Shown here piece after piece: positions 11,272-19,110 of a stretch of DNA of 19,186 bases. Origin of the DNA: HGM11412 sp045536025 (lineage in GTDB: Bacteria > Bacillota > Clostridia > Christensenellales > Borkfalkiaceae); assembly GCA_045536025.1 (NCBI GenBank), contig JAZSMT010000012.1, positions 1 to 19,186 of the forward strand, written 5' to 3'. The stretch's first letter is position 1. Each line of letters opens with the position of its first letter. The notes beneath the pieces are model-generated. The model was not told where the DNA came from. It ran no database searches and saw only the letters and a program-made list of their open reading frames with translations. Made by a program: the position numbers and the translations under genes.

Positions 11272-13781
11272 GATTATTGTCCTGCCATATAGAAAATTTT
11301 GGTAAAATCAAAAATCAAGACTATGATTTTTCAAGTGGTATAACCTCTATCTATAAAGAAAACGGCGCTGGCAAATCTACGCTTGCATCCTTTATAAAGG
11401 CTATGTTTTACGGGCTTGAGGGCTACAAAATTAACTCAACCGAATTTTGCGACCGCCAACATTATTATCCTTTTGACGGTGGTAATTTCGGGGGTAATAT
11501 AACCTTTGAATATAATTCAAGCACTTATAAAATCGAAAGATTTTTCGGTGAAAAAAGTCAAACGCAAGACGCGCTTACCGTTTACAAAAACGGCGATTTA
11601 ACCACCGAGTTTGGCGACGACGTTGGAAAAGCTGTGTTTGGGATTGATAAACAGTCGTTTGAGCGTACGGCGTTTATCAGCGGAGAAGAAATCGAGATAA
11701 AGTCTACCTCTTCAATCAATTCAAAGCTAAGTAATTTCTTGCAAGGTGGCGGTGATTTAGACGTTGACGAGGCGGTGTTATCCCTTGAAAAACTTGCTAA
11801 AGAATACAAAAAGAGCAATAAAGGTAGAGATAAAATTAGCGAAGTTACCGAAGAAATTGCTAAGCTTAACGAAAATATAGCAAACGCTGAGGCAATAGCT
11901 AGTTCGCTTGATAGTAAATATAGTGAATTAAACGCCATAAAAGCTGAAATTGACGAGTTGTCTTTAAACTCTATAAAAGCTCAAAAGGAAAGTCAATCGC
12001 TTACAGAGTGGGAGCATTACGAGCATCTTTTAAAACAAATTGACGATAATGAAAAAACTATAAAATCTATTGAAGATAAGTACAGCGGTAATATTCCAAG
12101 CGCCGTTGAGGTGCAAGTGGTATCTGAAAAAATCGCAACACTTCGCGAGCTTGGCGCAAAAACCGAAAACGGCTTATCGCCCGACGAAAGTGCAAGGCTA
12201 TATAGGCTTGAAAAAGCCTTTTCAGTAGGTGTTCCAACCGCTGAAGATATGCTTGGCGTTCAAGATAAAATCGAGAATATATCAATTTTAAAAGCAAAGC
12301 AAATTTTAGATGGTAGTGACGGTTTATCGCCTAACGATGAAGGGGTTTATAAAACCTTTTCGCAAAATCCGCCCAGCGCTGAAAAAGTTCAAGTTCTAAA
12401 CCAAAACGTTGAAAGTTATCAGTTTTTCAAAACGGAATACGACTCAATGCCCGATTACCTTTCAAGTAGTAAAAAGGGTAGCCCCTTAAAATACGGCGTA
12501 ATAGCTATTATATCGTTACTTTGTTTAATTGTGGGTATAATAACTATAAGTTCAGGGGTTGGCATTGCGCTTACCGTAATAGGCGGTTTGGCTCTTATGC
12601 TATCGGGGTTTTTATATCTTAGCGACAAGGCTACTAAATCTACCGTTGAAAACGTTAATAAGCGTAAAGTTGAAAAGGATATCCGCGAGGTTGAAGATAA
12701 AATAAAAGCTGTGCTTATACCTTACGGCTATTCGTCAGGAAACGGCGTTTTATACGATTACGCGGTATTTTCATCCGATTACGGTAGATATTTAGAAATT
12801 TCAAAAACTCTTCAGCAAAAGCAAAAAGACGTTCAAGTAATTACGTCTAAAACTGAGCTTTTAAAAGGCGAGGTATCTTCATTTTTTGCTAAATACGGTC
12901 TAACGGGCGACAATTACGTTTCAAATCTAACTCGCCTTCAAAGTGGTGTTGACGAGCTTTATTCTCTAAAAAAACGCGCCGAATCCGTTACGACTGAAAG
13001 TGGTAAATTAAAAAAAGAAATTGAGAAAATTAAGGGCGAAATTAACGAATTTTCTCAAAAACACAACTTAACTACCTTAAATTCAACCGAAATACTAACG
13101 GACGTTAACAATTACCAAACGGCTAAGCGCACGCTTGAAAAACTAAAACAAAGCGCAAGCAGTTATAAGCAAGAAAAACAACTTGATAGTAAGCCTATAA
13201 CTTCTAGCTTAAGTTTAGACGATATAAATTTAAATCTTCACGATCGTCAGCGCAAATACAGTTTATTAAAGCATCAAATCGTAGAAGACGAGTACGCCGT
13301 TGACAGGCTTGACGGTTATTATATCGATAAAAATACGGCTGAAGAAAAGCTTTCAAGCTACAAGCTCACTCACAAGCTTTTGACCGAAACGTGCAATTTC
13401 TTGCGCCTTGCTGAGCAAAACTTAAAAGATAAATACGTAAAACCCGTGAAAGACGAGTTTATAAAGTACGCAAACCTTATTGAGGGGGTTTTAGGTGAAA
13501 AGGTTACTATGACCAAAAACTTTGAACTTAGATTTGAACGCGGTGGCAAAGAAAGGCTTGAAAAACACTTAAGTTCGGGCATTAAAAGCATTTGCGCGTT
13601 TTGCTTTAGAATTGCAATGCTTAAAAATATGTATAAGGACGCGATGCCCTTTTTAGTGCTTGACGATCCTTTCGTAACGTTAGACGAACAGCATTTTGCA
13701 AAAGTTAAAAAGGTGCTAAGCGAATTGTCGACGGATATGCAGATAATTTACTTTACCTGCCATAGTTCAAGAGTTATTTAA
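11268..13781 (+). CDS. Rad50/SbcC-like ATPase, YhaN type, with membrane hairpin
   Basis: Predicted ABC/SMC-like ATPase partner of the preceding nuclease, 837 aa. The N-terminus has the P-loop ENGAGKST with K36, but the first P-loop glycine is Lys30. The C-terminus has a degenerate signature LSSGIKS (about 768-774) and Walker B FLVLDDPF (D799, D800) followed by TLDEQ. Between them lie coiled-coil stretches (roughly 165-300 and 455-650, rich in Lys/Glu), split by two hydrophobic segments at about 410-432 and 434-453. That membrane hairpin in the middle of the coil fits B. subtilis YhaN rather than cytosolic SbcC, and would tether the complex to the membrane. The ATG overlaps the nuclease stop by 4 nt. 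No zinc-hook CxxC is seen at the coil apex; the hydrophobic hairpin occupies that position. Confidence 0.87.
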   Translation: MRLLSCHIENFGKIKNQDYDFSSGITSIYKENGAGKSTLASFIKAMFYGLEGYKINSTEFCDRQHYYPFDGGNFGGNITFEYNSSTYKIERFFGEKSQTQDALTVYKNGDLTTEFGDDVGKAVFGIDKQSFERTAFISGEEIEIKSTSSINSKLSNFLQGGGDLDVDEAVLSLEKLAKEYKKSNKGRDKISEVTEEIAKLNENIANAEAIASSLDSKYSELNAIKAEIDELSLNSIKAQKESQSLTEWEHYEHLLKQIDDNEKTIKSIEDKYSGNIPSAVEVQVVSEKIATLRELGAKTENGLSPDESARLYRLEKAFSVGVPTAEDMLGVQDKIENISILKAKQILDGSDGLSPNDEGVYKTFSQNPPSAEKVQVLNQNVESYQFFKTEYDSMPDYLSSSKKGSPLKYGVIAIISLLCLIVGIITISSGVGIALTVIGGLALMLSGFLYLSDKATKSTVENVNKRKVEKDIREVEDKIKAVLIPYGYSSGNGVLYDYAVFSSDYGRYLEISKTLQQKQKDVQVITSKTELLKGEVSSFFAKYGLTGDNYVSNLTRLQSGVDELYSLKKRAESVTTESGKLKKEIEKIKGEINEFSQKHNLTTLNSTEILTDVNNYQTAKRTLEKLKQSASSYKQEKQLDSKPITSSLSLDDINLNLHDRQRKYSLLKHQIVEDEYAVDRLDGYYIDKNTAEEKLSSYKLTHKLLTETCNFLRLAEQNLKDKYVKPVKDEFIKYANLIEGVLGEKVTMTKNFELRFERGGKERLEKHLSSGIKSICAFCFRIAMLKNMYKDAMPFLVLDDPFVTLDEQHFAKVKKVLSELSTDMQIIYFTCHSSRVI

Positions 13782-13786
13782 CAAAC

Positions 13787-13815
13787 AAAAAACCTCGATA
13801 CAATCGAGGTTTTTT
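13787..13815 (+). terminator. Terminator of the nuclease/ATPase operon
   Basis: Stem AACCTCGAT (13791-13799) / ATCGAGGTT (13803-13811) with an ACA loop, an upstream A run and a T run to 13815, six bases after the ATPase stop. Confidence 0.9.
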
Positions 13816-13847
13816 AAATTAAAAGGCTAACGCACCGCGTTAGCCTT
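13816..13847 (-). terminator. Terminator of hpt
   Basis: Eleven-bp stem AAGGCTAACGC (13823-13833) / GCGTTAGCCTT (13837-13847) with an ACC loop. On the minus strand it is followed by TTAATTT, and it lies just past the hpt stop. It faces the plus-strand terminator at 13787-13815, so the two operons are insulated end to end. Confidence 0.85.
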
Positions 13848-13853
13848 ATGTTA

Positions 13854-14390
13854 TTATTTTTCGTAAACCGAGCGTGATAAAACTCTAATATCTGGAAGAG
13901 TTCTATAATTTTCGTCGTAATCAAGGCCGTAGCCAACTACGAACTCGTCAGGTATTTGGAAACCGCAGTAGTCAACCTTAACTTCTTTAACGCGCCTATC
14001 GGGCTTGTCAAGAAGCGTGCAAATTTTAACTGATGCAGGCTCACGAGTTAAAAGTAAATCTTTTAAAAGATATAGTGTGTTACCCGAATCGATAATATCT
14101 TCAACTACGATAACGTGTTTGCCTTTAATATCAACCGCTAAATCTTTTTTTATATTAAGCGTGCCAGACGACGTCGTACCCGAACCGTAGCTTGAAACGG
14201 CCATAAAATCAATTTGAGCAGGGGTGGTAACGTTCCTTAAAAGGTCGGCAGTAAAAAACACGCTACCTTTAAGTATGCACACGAACAAAGGGTTAAGCCC
14301 GTTATAGTCATCACTTATCTTTTGAGAAATCTCTTTAACTTTTTTTTCAATATCTTCTTTGGATATTAAAATTTTATCGTATACTTTCAT
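13854..14390 (-). CDS. hpt: Hypoxanthine phosphoribosyltransferase
   Basis: Cytosolic purine-salvage enzyme that joins hypoxanthine (often also guanine) to PRPP, making IMP or GMP. At 178 aa it has the usual bacterial length. The PPi loop is LKGS (40-43), the flexible loop is SSYGSGTTSSG, and the PRPP signature VVEDIIDSGNT (95-105) has adjacent E97-D98. The base-binding end reads YGLDYDENYRTLPDI. The ATG at 14390 has only a weak GTGAG site upstream on the minus strand. It lies downstream of rpmB on the same strand behind a terminator-like hairpin, so it is expressed by read-through or by an unseen promoter. Confidence 0.95.
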   Translation of the reverse strand: MKVYDKILISKEDIEKKVKEISQKISDDYNGLNPLFVCILKGSVFFTADLLRNVTTPAQIDFMAVSSYGSGTTSSGTLNIKKDLAVDIKGKHVIVVEDIIDSGNTLYLLKDLLLTREPASVKICTLLDKPDRRVKEVKVDYCGFQIPDEFVVGYGLDYDENYRTLPDIRVLSRSVYEK

Positions 14391-14406
14391 ATTATCTCAC
14401 GTATAA

Positions 14407-14438
14407 AGAAAAAGACCGAACTCATCATAGTCGGCCTT
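14407..14438 (-). terminator. Terminator-like hairpin between rpmB and hpt
   Basis: Read on the minus strand, AAGGCCGA pairs with TCGGTCTT (one G-U), has an 11-nt loop and is followed by a T-rich tract. It begins seven bases after the rpmB stop. With only about 50 nt before hpt, it could be a partial terminator that lowers hpt expression relative to rpmB. Confidence 0.65.
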
Positions 14439-14444
14439 GCGTTT

Positions 14445-14633
14445 TTACGCTCTTTCTACTTTTTTGCTTTTAAGACAACGCGCGCAAACGTATTCAGAAC
14501 TAACAACACCGTCATTTACCACTCTAACTTTCTGAACGTTAGCGTTATATAAACGAGGAGTTTTACGGTTACTGTGGCTTACTTTGTTGCCAGATAACTT
14601 ACCCTTACCGCAAACGCTACATACTTTTGACAT
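14445..14633 (-). CDS. rpmB: 50S ribosomal protein L28
   Basis: Ribosomal large-subunit protein of 62 aa, the usual short Gram-positive length. Motifs are CSVCGKGKLSGNKVSHSNRK and a C-terminal CARCLKSKKVERA. The pairs C6-x2-C9 and C-x2-C near residue 50 make this the zinc-binding (C+) form of L28. The start has a perfect GGAGGTG site on the minus strand. The divergent position next to yloU-fakA-recG matches the B. subtilis locus. Confidence 0.97.
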   Translation of the reverse strand: MSKVCSVCGKGKLSGNKVSHSNRKTPRLYNANVQKVRVVNDGVVSSEYVCARCLKSKKVERA

Positions 14634-14669
14634 AACTACACCTCCGAAAACTGGACATAAATTATTTTT

Positions 14670-14698
14670 AGCATATATACTTTATCATTATTCGGCAA
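14670..14698 (-). promoter_or_regulatory. Candidate promoter of rpmB
   Basis: On the minus strand TTGCCG (14693-14698) is followed after 17 nt by TATGCT (14670-14675). Several other AT-rich -10-like hexamers overlap, so the exact boxes are uncertain. Confidence 0.4.
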
Positions 14699-14776
14699 AA
14701 AAAGCAACAATTTTAAGCGTAATAAATTAAGATTTTTTTAATATTTATAAAAATTCGGTAAAAGTTTCATTTTTTG

Positions 14777-14805
14777 TTGCAAAAAACGAGATGTTATTGT
14801 AAAAT
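14777..14805 (+). promoter_or_regulatory. Candidate promoter of yloU-fakA
   Basis: TTGCAA at 14777-14782, exactly 17 nt, then TAAAAT at 14800-14805, about 30 nt before the ATG at 14836. It lies in an AT-rich divergent region of about 200 bp in which I see no further structured element. Confidence 0.55.
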
Positions 14806-14835
14806 AATAATATATTGAAAAAAGGAGAGAGAGTT

Positions 14836-15186
14836 ATGGCAGTTAAAACTAGCAATGCTTACGGCAATATTTCTATATCTGACGAAGCTATTGCAAAAGT
14901 AACTTCGCACGCCGCGTTAGATTGCTACGGCATAGTTGAACTCGTTTCACGCCGTTTTACAGATTCTCTCTTTGAGCTTTTTGGTAAAAATAAGGGAGCT
15001 AAAGGCGTAAAAGTAGTTACGAACGGCGACCGTATTTTTATCGACGTTTACGTGATTATTAAGTTCGGTGTATCAATCTCTGCGGTTGCAGAATCTTTAA
15101 AAGAAACTATTAAGTATAACGTTGAAAAATCAACGGGTATGATTGTGGGCACCGTTAACGTATTTATAACAGGCGTAAAACTTTAA
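14836..15186 (+). CDS. yloU: Asp23/Gls24 family envelope stress response protein (YloU)
   Basis: A 116-aa protein of the Asp23 (DUF322) family. Relatives are cytoplasmic, often membrane-associated and linked to envelope or alkaline stress; the molecular role is not settled. Family-typical segments are GNISISDEAIAKVTSHAALDCYGIVEL near the N-terminus, GVKVVTNGDRIFIDVYVIIKFG, and NVEKSTGMIVGTVNVFITGVK at the C-terminus. I start at ATG 14836, eight bases after GGAG in AAAGGAGAG; the in-frame TTG at 14815 is upstream of that site and would translate it. It is followed after 19 nt by fakA, the same pairing as yloU-yloV in B. subtilis. Confidence 0.92.
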   Translation: MAVKTSNAYGNISISDEAIAKVTSHAALDCYGIVELVSRRFTDSLFELFGKNKGAKGVKVVTNGDRIFIDVYVIIKFGVSISAVAESLKETIKYNVEKSTGMIVGTVNVFITGVKL

Positions 15187-15205
15187 TTTATAGGAGTTTT
15201 ATTCA

Positions 15206-16831
15206 ATGAAAACAATTAACGGCGTTATGCTATCTAAGATGATAACTAACGCGTCTAAATTATTAGATTTAAATAGGGATAAGATTGACGCTTTGAACGT
15301 GTTCCCCGTTCCCGATGGTGATACGGGCACGAATATGTCGCTTACCGTTAGATCGGCTGTTAAAGAACTCAAAGCGGTAAAATCTAATTCCGTTCAAGAG
15401 GTTTGCGAGGCAGTTACTCGTGGAGCTTTAAGAGGCGCAAGAGGAAACTCGGGCGTTATTACCTCTCAAGTATTTAGAGGTGTTTGCTCAACACTTTCAA
15501 AGGCTCAACAGGAAATTGACGTTAAGATTTTTGTAAAGGCAATGAAGTCTGCTACAGAAATTGCTTACGGTGCGGTATCGAAGCCCAAAGAAGGTACTAT
15601 GCTTACCGTTTGCCGTATGATGAGTGAAGCTGCAACCTCGTCAAAAGCTAAAACTTTTGAAGATTTATTCGTGGATATTATCAAAAAAGGTGAAGAAGCT
15701 CTTGAACTCACCCCCGAATTATTGCCCGTTTTGAAAAAAGCAGGCGTAGTAGACAGTGGCGGTATGGGTTTACTTACTATCTTTAAGGGTATGCAAAAGG
15801 CAATACTCGGCGAAGAGGTAGAGGGAACGGAAGAAGAAATTACCGAAGTTCAGGAAGAAAAGCCGGTTGAACACGCTGATATTATGAACCTCGGTGTTAT
15901 TGAATTTGGCTACTGCACGGAATTTTTTATTACTAATATAAAGAAAAAGACTACTTTAGCCGCTATTGACAAGCTTCGCGAATATCTTATGACGATTGGC
16001 GATAGCGTTATCGTTGTTGGCGACCTTGAGTTTGTTAAAGTTCACGTTCATACTAACCAACCTGGTAGAGCGCTTACTCGCGCGCTTGAGCTTGGTGAGA
16101 TTGACAAGGTTAAAATCGAGAATATGCTCGAGCAAAACCGTGAGCTTATTAAAAAATATCAAGCCGAAAAGAAAGAAATGGGTATGCTTTCCATTTGTTC
16201 GGGTAAGGGCTTTGAAACTATATTTAAAGATATTGCCGTTGATAAGGTTATTGAGGGCGGTCAAACTATGAATCCGTCTGCAAGCGATATAGCGGACGCT
16301 ATTTGCCGTATCAATGCGGACAACGTGTTCGTTTTCCCCAACAACAAGAACATCACTTTAGCTGCAGAGCAGTCTAAACAGCTCGTTGAAGGCAAGAAAA
16401 TTCACGTTATTCCCACCAAGAATATTCCTCAAGGTATTTTAGCTGCCCTTTCGTTTAATCCTGAAGAATCTCCTTCGGTTAACAAGATAAATATGCTTCA
16501 CGCAATCGATAACGTAGTTGCAGGTCAGGTAACTTATGCCGTTAGAAACACTAAGGTTGATGGGTTTACCCTCACAAAAGGCGACATTATCGGGCTTGAC
16601 GATAAGAAAATTCTTGCTAAAGCAAACAATATCGGCGATTGTACGCTCAATTTGATTGAAAAACTAGTAAACGATTCGCATTGTGTAGCTAGCCTCTATT
16701 ACGGGGCGGACATTTCGCAGGACGATGCTGAGCAAATTTGCGATAGAGTGCGTGAAAAATTCCCCGAACTTGACGTTGAGCTTTTCTTTGGCGGTCAAGC
16801 GGTGTATTATTTCGTAGTATCACTTGAATAA
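15206..16831 (+). CDS. fakA: Fatty acid kinase catalytic subunit FakA (YloV, DAK2 domain)
   Basis: Predicted kinase that phosphorylates fatty acids held by a FakB (DegV-type) binding protein, feeding exogenous fatty acids to PlsX/PlsY; no fakB is in the window. At 541 aa it has the family length. The N-terminal DhaL-type domain has PVPDGDTGTNM (35-45) with the metal-binding aspartates, GARGNSGVI (78-85) and VVDSGGMGLL (181-190). The middle domain carries GYCTEF (C237) and VKVHVHT (H280, H282), the Cys-His-His zinc set described for S. aureus FakA. A DegV-like C-terminal domain follows. The ATG at 15206 has TAGGAG nine bases upstream. The stop codon overlaps a strong AAGGAG that belongs to the downstream junction. 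Confidence 0.93.
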   Translation: MKTINGVMLSKMITNASKLLDLNRDKIDALNVFPVPDGDTGTNMSLTVRSAVKELKAVKSNSVQEVCEAVTRGALRGARGNSGVITSQVFRGVCSTLSKAQQEIDVKIFVKAMKSATEIAYGAVSKPKEGTMLTVCRMMSEAATSSKAKTFEDLFVDIIKKGEEALELTPELLPVLKKAGVVDSGGMGLLTIFKGMQKAILGEEVEGTEEEITEVQEEKPVEHADIMNLGVIEFGYCTEFFITNIKKKTTLAAIDKLREYLMTIGDSVIVVGDLEFVKVHVHTNQPGRALTRALELGEIDKVKIENMLEQNRELIKKYQAEKKEMGMLSICSGKGFETIFKDIAVDKVIEGGQTMNPSASDIADAICRINADNVFVFPNNKNITLAAEQSKQLVEGKKIHVIPTKNIPQGILAALSFNPEESPSVNKINMLHAIDNVVAGQVTYAVRNTKVDGFTLTKGDIIGLDDKKILAKANNIGDCTLNLIEKLVNDSHCVASLYYGADISQDDAEQICDRVREKFPELDVELFFGGQAVYYFVVSLE

Positions 16832-16835
16832 GGAG

Positions 16836-16872
16836 AAAGAGAAACCAAGGTTATATCGTGGTTTCTCTTTTT
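16836..16872 (+). promoter_or_regulatory. Hairpin at the fakA/recG junction
   Basis: Perfect 12-bp stem AAAGAGAAACCA (16836-16847) / TGGTTTCTCTTT (16859-16870) with an 11-nt loop and a five-T tract. By shape it is a terminator or attenuator, yet recG has no room for its own promoter behind it. It covers the GTG start at 16858 and separates AAGGAG (16830-16835) from the ATG at 16882, so it could also control translation. Confidence 0.75.
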
Positions 16873-18891
16873 AATATATATATGCATTTAAAAAACGTTC
16901 CGTACGTGTCTGAAAAGCGTATCGGAGATTTAAAAAAATTATCTATAACGTCAGCTGAAGAGCTTGTTAAGCACTTTCCGCGTAGTTACCTTAACTTAAC
17001 GCACGTAACTCCGCTTAAAGATGCGTATAACAACGATTTCGTTTTAACGGTTGCGCGCGTGGAGATAGAACCGCGCGTTCAGCTTGGCTCGCGCGTTAAA
17101 TACGTTAAAGCATATTGTTCGCAAGGGGCGGACACTTTTGGGGTGGTTTGGTTTAATCAGCCCTACGTTGTAAACAAACTTAAATGTGGTGAAGAATATC
17201 TTTTTTACGGTCGTGTTTCTATAAAATACGGCACCGTTTCAATGACTAATCCCATATTTGAGTCGGTTGATAAAAACTACCGCTTAAAGGGGTTAATGCC
17301 CGTTTACACGATAAAGGGAAACCTTACTCAAAGCGGTATGAAACAAATTTGCAAAAACGCCGTTAAATCTTTAAATATGCAGTCGGCAATACCTTGCGAT
17401 TTAATTGAGAAATACGGATTATCCGATATTAAAAGTGCTTATTACGAAGTTCATAGCCCCTCAAGCGATAGAACGCTAGCGATTGCATCTGATAGAATTG
17501 CATTAGAAGAATATTTTAAGTTAATATCTGCCTTTAAGATAATTAAAGGGGATAAAAAGCAAATTAAAACTCGAAAATATGCGATAACTGCTGAAAAAAT
17601 CAAAAAGTTTGCCGAGCGTTTTCCGTTTGAGTTTACTGTCGGGCAAAAGCAAGCCGTTAACGAGGTTTATAAAGATTTAACCTCGCCTTACGTTATGAAC
17701 AGGTTGCTTCAAGGCGACGTTGGTAGCGGTAAAACGGCAGTGTCGCTTTGCGCACTTTATATTGCGCTTGAAAGCGGATATCAAACGGCACTTTTAGCAC
17801 CTACTGAGGTTTTAGCAAAACAAAACTACGAGGTTGCTAAAAAATACTTACCTGAGTTTGAAATAGCTTATCTATCGGGAAGTTTGACAAAAACTCAAAA
17901 AACCAAAATCAAACAAGATATTTTAAACGGAAGTATAAAGTTAGTTGTTGGAACTCACGCCGTTATTCAAGAGGACGTTCAGTTTTTAAATTTAGCATTG
18001 TGCGTGTGTGATGAACAACAGCGTTTTGGTGTAGCACAGCGTAGCGCGCTTGAGGAAAAGGGCGTTTATACCGATATGCTCGTTATGAGCGCAACGCCTA
18101 TACCACGTTCGTTATCGCTAATATTCTACGGCGACTTAGACGTTTCTACCATTAAAGACAAACCGAAATTAAGAGCCGAAATTCAAACTAATATCGTACC
18201 GCTTGTAAAATACGAGGATATGTTATCGTTTATCGTTGACCAAGCGGATAAAGGCAATCAAACATATTTCGTTTGCCCTAAAATTGACGGTGAAGAGGAA
18301 AGTGCAACTCTTAGCGTAACCGAGCTTCATAAAGAGCTTGACACTTTGCTTTCAAACGTCAAAATAGGTCTACTTCACGGCAAGATGAAAGATAGTGAAA
18401 AGCTTTCCGTTATGCAAGACTTTAAAGATAAGAAATATGATATATTAGTGTCTACTACCGTTATCGAGGTAGGCGTTGACGTTCCCGACGCTACCGTAAT
18501 GGTTATAATGAGCGCCGAAAGGTTTGGGCTTTCTCAGCTTCACCAGTTAAGAGGAAGGGTTGGTCGCTCGGATAAAAAAAGCTATTGCTTTTTACTTTGT
18601 ACTAAGGAAAGTGAAAAGGCACTTGAAAGATTATCTGCAGTCAAAAACTGTTCCGACGGTTTTAAAATTAGTGAGATTGACTTTGATATGCGCGGTGGCG
18701 GTGATTTGCTTGGCGAAAGGCAGTCTGGCAGAATACTTACCGATTTAAAATCGTTAAAGTATTCATCAAAGACGGTATTTTTTGCAAAATCGCTGTCGGA
18801 CGAAGCATTTTCACGTCCTGAAAATATTCCTTCACTTAAAAAGCACGCCGTAGAGTTTTATGAAAGGCTTAAAAACGTAACGCTTAACTGA
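16858..18891 (+). CDS. recG: ATP-dependent DNA helicase RecG
   Basis: Superfamily 2 helicase that remodels stalled forks, Holliday junctions and R/D-loops in recombination and replication restart. At 677 aa it has full family length. An N-terminal wedge/OB domain (about 55-160) is followed by Walker A GDVGSGKT (286-293), a DExH box read as DEQQRFGV (D385), MSATPIPRS, and the TVIEVGVDVP and QLRGRVGR motifs of the second lobe. The usual box is DEQH; the glutamine here is a mild departure. The start is ambiguous: GTG 16858 (AAGG at 16847-16850) lies within a hairpin, while ATG 16882 would give 669 aa. Both keep the LKNVPYVSEKRI segment at the expected N-terminus. The position after fakA agrees with B. 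subtilis, minus the intervening sdaAB-sdaAA. Confidence 0.95.
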   Translation: MVSLFNIYMHLKNVPYVSEKRIGDLKKLSITSAEELVKHFPRSYLNLTHVTPLKDAYNNDFVLTVARVEIEPRVQLGSRVKYVKAYCSQGADTFGVVWFNQPYVVNKLKCGEEYLFYGRVSIKYGTVSMTNPIFESVDKNYRLKGLMPVYTIKGNLTQSGMKQICKNAVKSLNMQSAIPCDLIEKYGLSDIKSAYYEVHSPSSDRTLAIASDRIALEEYFKLISAFKIIKGDKKQIKTRKYAITAEKIKKFAERFPFEFTVGQKQAVNEVYKDLTSPYVMNRLLQGDVGSGKTAVSLCALYIALESGYQTALLAPTEVLAKQNYEVAKKYLPEFEIAYLSGSLTKTQKTKIKQDILNGSIKLVVGTHAVIQEDVQFLNLALCVCDEQQRFGVAQRSALEEKGVYTDMLVMSATPIPRSLSLIFYGDLDVSTIKDKPKLRAEIQTNIVPLVKYEDMLSFIVDQADKGNQTYFVCPKIDGEEESATLSVTELHKELDTLLSNVKIGLLHGKMKDSEKLSVMQDFKDKKYDILVSTTVIEVGVDVPDATVMVIMSAERFGLSQLHQLRGRVGRSDKKSYCFLLCTKESEKALERLSAVKNCSDGFKISEIDFDMRGGGDLLGERQSGRILTDLKSLKYSSKTVFFAKSLSDEAFSRPENIPSLKKHAVEFYERLKNVTLN

Positions 18892-18918
18892 TTTTTTTAA
18901 AAAACAGCGAAAAAACGC

Positions 18919-18947
18919 TTGCAAAATCAAAAAAATAGTGATATATT
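18919..18947 (+). promoter_or_regulatory. Promoter of the tRNA-Val/tRNA-Gly cluster
   Basis: TTGCAA at 18919-18924, exactly 17 nt, then TATATT at 18942-18947. It lies about 33 nt upstream of the mature tRNA-Val 5' end. Confidence 0.65.
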
Positions 18948-18980
18948 ATAAAAGCGTTCGCGACAAGTGAGCGCGAAAGT

Positions 18981-19056
18981 GGGAGTTTAGCTCAGCTGGG
19001 AGAGCATCTGCCTTACAAGCAGAGGGTCATAGGTTCGAGCCCTATAACTCCCACCA
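18981..19056 (+). tRNA. tRNA-Val (anticodon TAC)
   Basis: A 76-nt cloverleaf. Acceptor GGGAGTT pairs with AACTCCC, discriminator A, encoded CCA. Anticodon stem TCTGC/GCAGA encloses CTTACAA with anticodon TAC (GTA and related valine codons). The T arm is ATAGG/CCTAT with loop TTCGAGC. Confidence 0.97.
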
Positions 19057-19110
19057 CTTATATAATTTCGGGGATAGGTTGAAAAGGCATCGGCTTATCT
19101 TTGAAAGGAT

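Noticed and set aside
11582..11938. Minus-strand open frame of 118 codons opposite the ATPase gene
   Set aside because: It is a low-complexity Ser/Leu-rich shadow of a coiled-coil coding region, with no initiation signals.
14634..14835. Riboswitch or small RNA between rpmB and yloU
   Set aside because: The region is very AT-rich and holds the two divergent promoters, but I find no strong stem or conserved motif.
18892..18922. Terminator directly after recG
   Set aside because: The A/T runs and the short AGCG/CGCT hairpin with an A6 loop lack a following T run on the plus strand; transcription may continue into the tRNA cluster.
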